From positions 2,108,001-2,172,000 of the forward strand of contig CM072898.1 in the NCBI GenBank assembly GCA_037013685.1: a stretch of 64,000 bases of DNA, in the 5' to 3' direction. Position 1 is the stretch's first letter, and the number at the start of each line of letters is the position of its first letter. Made by a program: the position numbers and the translations under genes. Below are positions 1-11,500 of this stretch, piece by piece. The DNA comes from Acridotheres tristis (lineage: Eukaryota; Chordata; Aves; Passeriformes; Sturnidae). The notes beneath the pieces are model-generated. The model saw nothing but the letters and a program-made list of their open reading frames with translations, was not told the origin of the DNA and did not search any database.

Positions 1-3000
1 TAAATGATGGATTTAGTCTTTCGAGTCCTCGTTGAATGAATATTATTCAGCTATAATTCTATAACTTATTGTTAAATGACTATACTGTGATTAAAGTCTC
101 GCTCTCAGCAAACCTCTGTAGAAAACAAAAATTAATCAAAGAATTACTCTGCACTCTGCAGAGCAGCTTAGTACATTATATAGTAAAATACTGGACTGTG
201 GTGATATTGATACTCTCATTCCTTATAGAAAGCAACATCACGTTTAAGTTCTAATAAAAAGTGCCAATTATTCATAGTAATATGAACAGTCTGAGGGAGA
301 AGGGGGCTGAGCAGCTCTTCCTTGGCAGATGAAAATGTATTAGGAGTTCGAATGACACATCCACCAGATCTTCATGGCAATCACAGCTGTTTGCCCTCGC
401 TGGAAGGGAGCAAAGCATGGCAGGGACAGGATGCAGAGCCAGGCCATGGACAACAGGGAAATGTTCTGCCCAAGAAAGAGGTTAATCTGTACTGCCCAAA
501 TACATATTTTCTCTTTCTCCTCCTAAAGAAAAGTTGGTGCGATTTAGATGCATGAATTTAAGGAACCCAGAGGCAACTTTAATTTCTGTGCCTGTCACAC
601 AGCACATTTCCCCAGGATATACTGGCCCTGGCACTGGGATCAGGGCCGTTTTTCACATGGTGTGTTGAAATTCAGCTTCCCAGCAGAGCAGGACACACCA
701 GGCTTTTCCAGAGTCAGGTGAGGGCAGATGCCAGATCCACCTTGGGCAGATCACAGTGCAGGACCCACTCAGGCTCTCCTGGGCAGTCCTGGAAGAATGG
801 TTGCTGTGTTTTCCTCTAGTGATAAATGCAAGGAGCAGCCTGAGCTGTTCTCCAAGAGCCTCACACCAAGTGTGGCTCCCACTGTGGCAGCACGAGGAAC
901 AGGGAAGTGACTCCATGGTTTATTAAACCCTGGAGGATCTTGGTCACAGCAGCCCCGTGTGACATCTCTCTGTATCCACAGCAACCTGGACCAAGCCCTT
1001 TACACACTTGTTCTTCATCCTAGAGAAGTGTCTGAGCAGTATCTCCACCTCCAGAGCGAGCTCGAGCTTTGCTGGGCTGAGGTTCCAGAAGTTTGGTCTG
1101 TGTTCAGTGTCCCTGTGAGCAGCCAGTGCTGCCACCAGAGCACTGCCCTCACCCTGACCCACCGTGCATTTCTCAGTGCTCCACTTCTGCCTGAGTATGG
1201 GCTTGGCTCCTTCCAGAAACAGGATTTTGGAAGGACAGCTGTGTCCAGGGTGCTGTCCTAGTGCACTGCAAACCATGGCAGCAGCATTTGCTGGCTCTAA
1301 TCCCTTCCATCCCTCCTTAGGGGCTGCCTGTGCTGTCCAGCTGCATTTAATCCAGGGTTTGGCTTTTCAGGGGTAACTAAAATGTTTTACTCTTGCTACC
1401 CTGGCTCTAAGGACAGGCAAAGGAAAGAGGCAGAGCTTTGCCTAAGTCATGCAGAGTCTGCTTAAAATCAACTTGCCTGAGGAGTTCTGCCTGGCCCTGG
1501 GACACAGGGACTTAACATTCTCAGAAAGTCACATCTGCCAAATCTCCCTGACTTTTGCCCTGATTTTTACATGCTCTACACTGCAAGGAAGTAGTAGAAC
1601 TGAAAGATCAAAAAAGCACACCAGAGTACGGAAGTGAAATGAAGTGGGAGAGAAGAAAAGAAGAGGCTGGAGAGTGGGTTAATAAAATACATTTAAGACA
1701 GAGAATGCAAGCTTTCATCCCTCTCATCCACCCAGGCTGTATGGGGCCTGCAGGCCAGGAATGGGGGGCACACAGCAGCACTGCTCCTCCTCAGGGAGGA
1801 GGGCAGGAGGAGTCTGAGAGGGAAGGAGGAATAAGACACCAGCAGGCTGCTGTTTCACAGGCTGGAATATATCCTGCCTGTATCATGGCCACTGCTCCTA
1901 GCCCTGACAGGAAGGTGAGAGACAACCCAGCCATGAAAGGAGGCTTCTTCCACTGAACTGGATAGTGGAACAGAGGATCGACAGGTAAGATTTCTGAGAG
2001 ATGGGACTTCAAAATCCTTGCTAAAAAGTTTTTTAAATCAATTTGCTTCTAAGACAAAACAAGCAGGGGGCTGCCCTTGGCTTGCCTCAGACCAAAGCCA
2101 TGGAAAGCTGGATGTTAACACAGGATTCTTTTACACTGGATGTTAACACAGGATTGTTCTTCCCTGAGCCTCTCTCTGCAAACACGCAGCCCAGACAGAC
2201 ATTGCAGCTCAGAGCACCACACACCCAACAAAGCCATTCATTTCTGCTCAGAACCTGAGCAAAAGCTCCTTCCTTCTGCTGGAAGGACCAGACTGCAGGC
2301 TACAGTCTGCTGTTAAAAACCTTGGGATCATCCATTTTCTCGGAAAGGAACAGAACAGGCCAAATCCTGGGATCAATGCTGAGGATGTTTAAATCCTGCA
2401 GTTTTAAGAGTCACCTGGATGAGGCTGAGCTCAGGTCTAGGGAGAAAGGCTCCTTTCAGTGCTTCTGTGCATGAGACTAAACAGCATTTTGAACATGGAC
2501 AGGTTGAAATTCCATTTAATTTGACTCTATGCACATTCTTTCTTGTGAAGGTAAGATACAGACCGGGGAAAGCAGTGCTCTGTTACTTTGCTGAAAATCT
2601 CCACAGAGAAGATGCCAAAAACTGAGCATGAGCTGTGACTCTCTCATGTACAGGGACACATGCACATTCATAAATAGAGGATTTGTGCTCAGATTTAATA
2701 TATGCTGTCTTCCAATATTCCAAGCACATCTGATTTTGTTGGAAGGTTTTCCAAATGGAAACCTGATCCTTTCACATTTAAATTTTGCAGAATATTAGCA
2801 AATACATTCTTAATGATGAAGACTTAATGTTCAACATTCACAAGTATCACAGAACTTTCTCTAAGGTACCTTCATGATTCCCATCAGAACCTATTGCGAG
2901 GAGTGGAAAAAACCTATACATAATTACAAATGGGTGTAAAATTAAGAGTTACTGTATTTTTTTTGCCTATTAGGTGTTGATGTTTTCTTATATGCACAAT

Positions 3001-3856
3001 TCTAGATATAAAGCATGCAATGAAAATATTTTTCAAATACAGAAAAGAATGTATAAATATTGCAATTGTGCTACCAAATACACAGAGCACAGGGAGCCAG
3101 AAGTAATGTATCACCTCAGCAAACAGCAGACAGGCTTCTGTGGTGTTCTTTGGGATTCTTTGCAAGCAATTCTGCTCTTCCCACCACCACCCATCTTCCT
3201 TAACTCTGTGCATTTGCCTCACTGTACTTCCAACTTCTGACTTAATATTGTTCTGCCAAAAAAATCCTTGGAAGAGCAGTGCCTGTGTGCTGACCAGAGC
3301 TCATCAGAGCCAATACTAATTAGCTGCTGATTTCATCAGCCTTTGGTCTCAGAAATGCATCATTTTCCAGAAAGTGTTTGAAAACACTTTCTATTAATTA
3401 TATAGTAAAGTGATGTAACTTAGTAAAATGATGTAACCTAACAGTATTACTTACACTGTAACTCTTTTACGGATTTTTTTTCCACAACATGAACTTGAAA
3501 AGAGACCCTTTGATTCTGTCTGAATTTTGACTGAATTCAAAACACATTCAAATAGTAACATTAATTAGTGTTCAGCTTTTACTACACATGTATCCCACGA
3601 GTTACAGCACTGGATAAAAGAGAGCTGAGTGTTCATCCATGTGGGCACCCAGAGCTCTGCCAGGCACTGCTGAGCTGGTCACCGTGACCCTTCATGGTTC
3701 CAGTTCCTGTAATTCCTTCTGTGATCTAACAGGGTCCCATGGACACCTGGGACACAAATGTTCCTACCCACTTACCTGAGCTGAACTGCTCCTCTCCTCC
3801 CAGCACAGCAATGGAGAACCACCCTGTCCTCTGCCAGCCAGGGAGCAGCCTCTGAC
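1..3856. other. KCTD15 intron leading to the missing last exon, left part
   Basis: This non-coding, mostly single-copy sequence alternates GC-moderate (300-2000) and AT-rich (2640-3600) stretches. No frame resembles the expected KCTD15 C-terminus (LERLFQRGF...GGGVDSSQFSEYVL...IKQEPLD) on the minus strand, so the last exon should lie to the left of the window. The only structure noted is a short tandem duplication at 2109-2155. Confidence 0.7.
2109..2155. repeat. two-copy 27-bp tandem duplication
   Basis: CTGGATGTTAACACAGGATT occurs at 2109 and again 27 bases later at 2136, with diverged spacers. It is a small local duplication with no evident function. Confidence 0.8.
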
Positions 3857-4020
3857 CACCCCAAACCCTGCCCTACACTCCCCAAACCCTCCCAAACACA
3901 CCCCAAATACACCCCAAACCCTCCCAAACACACCCCAAACCCTGCCCAACACACCCCAAACCCTCCCAAACACTCCCCAAACCCTGCCCAACACACCCCA
4001 AACACACCCCAAACCCTGCC
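3857..4020. repeat. 21-bp minisatellite, G-rich on the KCTD15 sense strand
   Basis: About eight head-to-tail copies of a 21-bp unit, with consensus ACCCCAAACCCTSCCMAACAC on the plus strand, plus shorter variants. The minus strand, which is the KCTD15 transcribed sense, carries dense runs such as GGGAGGGTTTGGGGTGTG that fit the G-quadruplex pattern of four G3+ runs with short loops. Because 21 is a multiple of three, the minus strand has an open frame with a Gly-Arg-Val-Trp-Gly-Val-Phe heptad. This is not evidence of a protein. Confidence 0.92.
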
Positions 4021-5244
4021 AAGTGTCAAACTGCCAAGGATTGTGCAGAATTAACCACAGCCTGGTAAAGTTCAACCAAGTACCCCATTGGGGAATGGTG
4101 AACCAAAACCCACCCAATTTTGGGCTGCTTTCAGCCCAGGGTGTGTGAGAGCAGGGTGCACAGGGGGGTCACTGTTACCTGCACATAGCCAGGTGCAGAT
4201 GTGCCCTGGCAGGACACAGGGTGCACTGATGGAACACCCACACAGGCACAGCAGCTCCAGGGTCTTGTCCTCCCTCGCTGCCCCTCCCTGCCCAGCCAGC
4301 CCAGCACACTCCAGCCCTGCTGTGGGTTTTGTCACAGGGGTTTATCAAGGCAACCTGGGCATTTCCCAGAGCCCAGTGCACACCTGCAGCCACAGCCCAC
4401 CTGCACAGGAGGGTCACACTCCCCTGCAGGCTGATTTCCCTCCCAGAACTCGAGTATTTGCAGCGTGTTCCAAAGGAATAAACAGGAAAACCAAGAGCTC
4501 TGTTAATGAAAGGCCAAGCCCAGGACATGGCTGTTCCTCCCCACAGCAGAGCTCAGCTGCAGCCCTGGGCATCCCTGACAATGGCACTGCTGGCCCAAGG
4601 CTGCTGCCTCAACACAGACCACCTATTTATTCCTGCTGCCATCCCCCTATCTGTCCAGTTATCTTCTTTTGTTTCATATGTTTAATTTTAAACCTAATGT
4701 CAAAACTCTGAGTATAAAATGAAATACATTTTTGTTTAAAATACTCTGGGCAATTTTTATAGAACATCCTTTTGAAAAAAAAAAAAGTGCAGAGATCAAT
4801 TTTTTTAAGTCCATCCCGCAGGCACCATCATTTAATTATGAGTGAGACATAAATTATGCATTTACACATTGTTGCATTTTCTATAAAATGGTGTGGAGAT
4901 TTTTTTTGTAGTTTTTGGAACTCTCTCTTTCTTCCTAGAGGCACTTTGGAGGAAAAAAAAAACTGCCAAAGGCTATACATTGATGAAAAAAATTAGCATT
5001 TATCAGTATAACACCATTATGAGGCCAGCATGGCACTAACATACACAAAATCTAAATGTATTTTTCTGCTTAGACTTAGGAAAACCTGAAAGACTGTGAT
5101 CTCACCAGGCAGAAAAATGTTTCCTTGCAGTATAAGCACCAAAAGTAATTGGGCAGAAGCAAATAATTTGCATATAATTGAACAAGACATAGAAAAAAGC
5201 ACCCCAGACACATGAGGCAGCACAAAAGGCCGTTCATTCATTAC
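4021..5244. other. KCTD15 intron, right part
   Basis: Non-coding sequence. From 4021 to 4640 it is GC-moderate and unremarkable. From 4680 to 5240 it is AT-rich with several short A/T homopolymers (4776-4787, 4951-4961). No exon, element or conserved motif was recognised. Confidence 0.6.
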
Positions 5245-5550
5245 CTGCACGGAGTTCAACCTGCAGTATCCATTCAAGGGAAACCTGATAACGTGGGTGG
5301 GGTCCTGGTTCCAGCCCGCGTTCACAGAGTTGCACATGACATCCCCGGTCTCTGGGAAGATCTCTTCTATCAAAGCCTTCTCTCCACTCAATGCAATCCT
5401 CTCCCCCAGATCTGGAGTCACTCTTACAACCAAGCAGTCACAAGGCTGGAAATGTTTCCTTTGTTCTTTCTCTTGTTTCCATCGCTCAAGTTCCTTAATC
5501 ATTGGCTGCAGCTGGTAATACTTTGCTTCTTCATATAAAAGATTAAAGTC
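5245..5550 (-). CDS. KCTD15: KCTD15 exon encoding the end of the BTB and most of the C-terminal module
   Basis: This 306-bp exon is phase 0 at both ends. The acceptor is TTTTTCCCAG|GAC and the donor is GTGCAG|GTAATG on the minus strand. It encodes residues 104-205: [20 protein letters not shown], a charged KQEKEQRK stretch, then [40 protein letters not shown] and [14 protein letters not shown]. The stretch at residues 123-141 ([18 protein letters not shown]) differs most from human (RWQQEQEQRRRSRAC, from memory), while the module after it is essentially identical. The next expected residues, VLERLFQRGF, are not found downstream within the window. Confidence 0.96.
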
Positions 5551-8500
5551 CTGGGAAAAAAAAAAAAAAGAGAAAAGAGAGAAGGAGAGAGAGAAACTAG
5601 AAATGCTTATAGTTCTCTTTTAAAAATGAGTATTGTTCCTGTTTGACCTACTTAGGCTTATGTATTGTCAGCAAGAGAGCAAAGGCAACAGGTACCCAGG
5701 TACTCACACCTCCACAGAAAACCACACAGTGCTGGTGTTCAATCTGTCTGAGCTGCTGACTGAGAAGTTCCCATTGCACTGAATTATTCTTTCACTTATT
5801 ATCCCACAAGCTCAATGCCAGAAGGCTTGACTCTTGGATTAAGAAATCAAAATAGCTGGTTGCAATAAACAAAGCTTCCTGATGTAAGAGAAGATGTTCC
5901 AGGCCCTGATCTCCACTGAGAGAGCTCTGATCTCACAGCAGATCTCAGGCTTCCCCTCTCGCACACGTTAGAGATGGAGATGTCAGTTCAGCTTCACTTC
6001 TCACCTGTCTTTGCTGAGCTGAAATTCAGCTACAGCAGCTGAGCTGCTGCCTGCAGTTGATGACTATTCATGTATTTAAAATGTACTTTGAAGCCCTGTA
6101 AATGAAAAGGAGGCAGTGGCCATCCTGCTCAGCTCTGTGCTCCAGTGGCTGAACAGAAGCAGCTCTTCCCTGCCATTTCTCCATCACTTCACCTGGGCTT
6201 TGGGCACTTCCAATTCCCAACTGGATCTAATTCCCAGCTCAGTGATCGTTTCATCGAATTCTGACACAGCTTCCCACCTCAGCTGAAATCTGTGAGAGTG
6301 CAGGGAAACAAAGGGTGTGAGCATCCCCAGAGCCCAGGAGCTGCTGAGCCCCCTGTGCCTGCTCCAGCCTCCCAGGGGAAGAGCAGCAACAAAACTCAGG
6401 TTCCTCCCTGCAAAGACCTGGCTTTGCTCCCCTGGCTCTTCACACATGCAAATGCTGCCCACAGGTGCTCCTGTGGGCTGTGCTGGAGGTCAGCACCTGA
6501 GACAAAGGCAGTTCTGCACCAGTGAAATTAAAAATAAAATGAAATTAAAAGAAAAGACTGAAATGACTGAAATTATTTGGACTGGGAAGAACGATATGAC
6601 AAGAAGCAATCAAGAAATGGGCACCAAAATGACATGAAAAATAACGGGTGTGCTGCTGCCCCAGGACTCGGGGAGGAAGGGGAATCAAAGGCCAGTGAAC
6701 ATGCAGCACAAAAAGGTGCCACTCTTCATAGTGGTTTAGAATTAACCTGTAAAATCTCCTGCTGCAGGGTATTGCTGAACCAAAGCAGTTAGCTCTGCTC
6801 AAATTTGGCAGCACAGACCCACCGGTGGTGGAGGTGCTCCTTCACCCTGGGCTGCCTGGAGACACATGAATATTCACAGCGACAGGGCAAGGTGATCCAC
6901 TCACAAAAGGGACATCCAACCCTTTACAGCTCTTTGATGTCTGCCAGGGTTGGGACAATGTACAGAGGCTAAGGGAGAAAAAAGGACTGGAGGATAAGAG
7001 GAGCAGAGAGGAAGCAGGATCAGAACAAGTGGGAAGAAATGAGGGCAACAAACACTCTCATGGGACAGGCTGAAGATGGAAAACAAGAGAAGATTAAAGA
7101 AGAAATCATGCAGAGAGCATGCTGCAAACAACCAACAGCCAGTGCTGGCAACAGGCCAGACAGAGAGGTGGGGAGGCTGCTGCACCACCTGGGCTCAGGT
7201 GAGACAGCATCAGCCCCAAAGCCTTGTGCTCTGATGGAAGGTATTCCCACCAACCATTACTGCTTTTCTCTGTTCACCAGGGATGCTCCCTGGCTACTGC
7301 ACAGGGGATCAGTTTAAACCTACAGGGATTAGTGGCCTAAATTAGGAAAAAAAAAAATTCTGAAATCTCTGCGCAGGACACTGAATCAGCACTAACACCT
7401 AACTGTGTTCACTACCGAGGTGTGTGCAGTGGCCTGCCAGAAGTTCACTTGCCAGCATTGCTGGTGCCATGGATTGCTTTTTCAAGCAAGGAAACATGCA
7501 ATGCTAAGGAAAAATGTAATGGTGTAGAGTGAACAGGAGCATCCAGTATTTCTGAAGTCAATGGAAAGTCATCTGCTGTTTTCTGTAGGTCCTGAAAAAC
7601 CAGTTTTATAGTATATGGGTTGATGGACACTATAAAATAGGTTATTGTTTGTAAAATCAATCAAGTGAATCAGTGCTAAGAAAACTCAACAGTAAAACCT
7701 GGAAGAGATGGTACAGTGACAGAAAGAACAGTCCTTCATTTTTGAGAGCACAGAGCAGTACAGTGCTCCTGAGGCTGGATGCAGAGTCCATGACATTACA
7801 GAACCTCTGACTGCCTTCTCTGGCTTTGGACCAGCCTGACAGGATCCTGAACCACAGCACTTCAATGGTCCTGCACCCTCGGGTCACAACAGCAATGCCA
7901 AAAACCAAGCAAAACCAGGATCACACCACCACTGCTTCTCCCACAGCCAACTCAGCCCATCCCATCAACTGCAGCTTTGTAGTGACCCTTGCTAGCTGTC
8001 CTTTGCCCTAAAATGAACAGGATCAATTTTACATTCTGACACTGTTTTGTGAGAAGAAAACCTGCTTTCAAATGGAACAGCTCTTCCATTGCTGCTCCCA
8101 GAGTGACAGAGGCACCCTTGAGGTGTCCGTGTGGGCATCAGGGCTGTGCTGGAGCATCCCTTGGGATGGGATCAGTGCTCTGGGGGACAAGGTGGGCACT
8201 GCTACAGCAGCCTGGGCTGAGCCAGGCTGTTTGGGCTGGTCCCTAAAGTCGGACTCTCATGCCTGTGTCTATTCCACACTTGGGCTGAGCACAAATATGG
8301 GAAGGGTTGTGCACCTCAAGAAGGGCCCTGTAGCAGACCCTGGGAACGGAGGTGTGCTGGTGCCAGGAGGTGATGCCAGGGCACCTCCTGTCAGTGCCAA
8401 TAAAGGGAATTTGTTGTGCTGTAGCACAGTAACAAGTGGAGGGGATTAAAAAGTGTCTTCTGCAGGCAAGAGAAATTCACTGCTGTCCACTGTGGCAGTG

Positions 8501-11500
8501 CTGGGAAGGGACACCTTGTGTGACCCCACAGCCACCAGCAGCAAAGGCTGTGCTCTGCTCCTCGGATGGGACATTTGGCCTCTCTGCAGGGAGGGACTGG
8601 GGCATCCTGAGGGAATCTGAGTGTGTTTAAGGAGGGAAGAGGATTTCACAAACCCAGGGATACAGAATGAGTGGCTCACAGCACGGGGGTCCAGTTCTCT
8701 AAATCCTGTGCTTGGGCAGGGTCATGGGCTCTGCACACCAAGCCCACAATCTTTTCCTTCAGGTTTCATACACTGTTCAGAATTCTGTCTGTGACCACAC
8801 TGGGAGAGCCCAGCTCAGGACTACCTGCACTAATCATTATTAGGATGCCCAGGTAATACTGGCAGAGGTATTTCTACCCTTGCACTGTAGATATCAAATC
8901 CTACCCTGAAGATTTACTGAAGTTTAATATGAAATGTAAAGCAGAAGAATTAAACCCACCAGAGCCCTCGCCAGGGAGGTGCCACAGGAGCTGCATGAAA
9001 ACACTTCCATGCTGTTTGGTAAGTTATCAGAAGCAGATGCAGACATGAATCTTCCCAGCCCCATCCAGGAGAGGCACAGGATGTCACTGGAACAGGCAGG
9101 GAGCAGCCACAGTGGCCAAGGGCACAGAGGTTGACTGAAACTCAGCCCCAGAGCACAGCACTGTCCCACAGCAGCACGGATCCCTGCACAGGGACACTGC
9201 ACCCTCTCCACAGGCTCCAGCCTGGTGGCAGGGCAGCTCTTAACAGCAGGCAGCACTCCACAGCAGATTCTGTACAATGCCCAGGAATTCCTTGTCCTGC
9301 AAGATTAATACATCTCCCATTTCTCACAAGCATCATTTCCCTGTGTTCCCAGCTCCCTAACAGCAGTACCAGAGCCAAGCACTGTGACAGACAGTGCAGC
9401 TGCTTCTGTTTAGCCTAGGAACACATTTTACTCCAAAGGTCGTCCCCACCCCCAGTGGCAGTCACAAGCAGGGTGCTCTGATAGCCTGAAAGGGGAGATA
9501 GACAGTACAGCCTTTAATTTTTCTGTAAAGTACCACAAAAAGCCTTTATAGCTACCATGAGCCTTCAGCCTCCTGTGGCTGCAGCAGGAACTGGTGGGGA
9601 GTTCTGCCAGGTCACTGGAGAAGGGGAGCAGAGAGGCAGGTGGGATGCACACAGCCTCTCTCCAGCCACAGCTTCTGGCCTGCATCTCATGGGAAACATA
9701 AACAGAGCTTTCAAAGATGCAGCCTTTTGCCTTTCACAAAATAATTCAGCAGAAAAGTTTTTTTTTTGTGGTGGATTTCAAGTGGGCTGAGCTCTGCAGT
9801 CACCTCTGCCAAGGGTGACATTTTCCTGGGAGGAGATGGGAGGTGTGACCCCAGGCCAGGGGTGCTGCTGTTTCCATGGCAGTGCCAGAGGAGGGGACAG
9901 ATCTGCTGCCCAGGCAGAGACTGGCACCCTGTGTCCCACAGACCTGATGCTGTTCTCTCTGTACCAAAGACACCCTTTATGTTTGTACCTAATGTTGACT
10001 CCTGAACAGGCTGGAATGGCTCTTTCTGTCCGTTTTTCACTTGTTATTCTTTATTATATGAAACAACAAACTGTCACCCTAACTCAATGTTTCTTTTATA
10101 TTTTTAGTGCTGTGAAGATCTGACTCCTGGCTATGAAAGAAAGTTGCTCACTTCCACAATGACAACTGCACCCTTTCCTGAGGTCAATTTGTGAAGACTT
10201 TAGATGCAAGCACACAAATTTAGTAACCGTATTAATAAATTAGAGTGGTGGCCTTGTCACTGTGGTGCTACAGGTGATCTCTGTAATCCACATAAAACTC
10301 AGATGTCCTGTGCCTTAGTGCTCCTCCCGTCTTTGAGAGGGAGTGACAACACACCCATTGCCTGTGTGCATTCCTGTTTGATGCTCTGTGAGCAGGGAGC
10401 GTCTCCAACAAGAGGCACAAGAGCTCCATTCTCGTGTGCAGTTAGGCATTGGCGTGTGCTGCTCATGATGGGCTGGGGGAGCCCCAGTGACTGCAGGGGA
10501 GGTCTGGCAGGAATTGCAGCTCCTGTGGCAGGGCTGGGGGTGCTGGCCCCAGGCTCTGCTCACCACAGCATCACCAGTGATCCTGGCCCTGGGACAGGAC
10601 CCAGAGCAGGTACAGGGAGCTGGAGCAGCTCCAGGCCAGGCACCATCACCAGCCTGGCATGGGCTGGCTGCAGAGCTGAACCCAAACACTCACACTCATC
10701 CTCAGCACACTCCATGTGGCCTAAAATCCCCCAAACCCAGGGAAGTTACAGGAACCATAAGAGTGCTACTTTCAGCACGAAGACCTGGGAGACACTTTCA
10801 AGTTCTGGCTTAGTAGTAGTTGCAAGTGTAATTAATATTCACTGTAAACACACCGCTCAGACTTGATAATAAAGAATCACTAGCCTAGGAACACACACCC
10901 CACTTTCTCTGCATTTCAGTGTTAACTTAATCTGAAAACAACACTGAAGTAGCAAACACAATAATGCTGGTGTGGTACTAACATTCCAAACTTTCCAAAA
11001 TAACCATCTGAGCAGCAATTCAAGTTGAAAAGCAACTTGGCTAAACCTTGAGGCTAATAAACTGCTTGATTAAATTAAGGGGTAAAAACTAATAAATATT
11101 CAAAACACTTGATAATGCTTTGTTTGACATAAAGAACATTTAATGCAAGTCTCACTGGAAAAGCTGTCAGGTTTTATACCTTAAATAGAGTTCTGCATTT
11201 AGAAATACCGAGTGATTCCATTTGCTGCCTTTGATTATTGTCTTCTGTCACTTTAATCATGCTGGCAAAATTACACGATTTCTGTGAAGTTAAATCCGTT
11301 TACAGTGCAGTTTTAATACAGCTTTACAGAGCATTCTTCTATGCATTTTGATTTAGTTGCTCCCTACCTAGCAATGCTTTGCTTTGTTCTTGAGCCCTCA
11401 TTAGCCTGGGGTTTGCTCTGAAGCTCTCCCAGGGAGGAACTGAATAAAACACAGTTAACCCTGTGCAAAGGGATGCTCTGGAGCAGGGGCCTGAGCTGGG

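Noticed and set aside
3764..4117. Minus-strand frame with Gly-Arg-Val-Trp-Gly-Val-Phe heptads
   Set aside because: Translation of the 21-bp intronic minisatellite; no start or splice context linking it to KCTD15.
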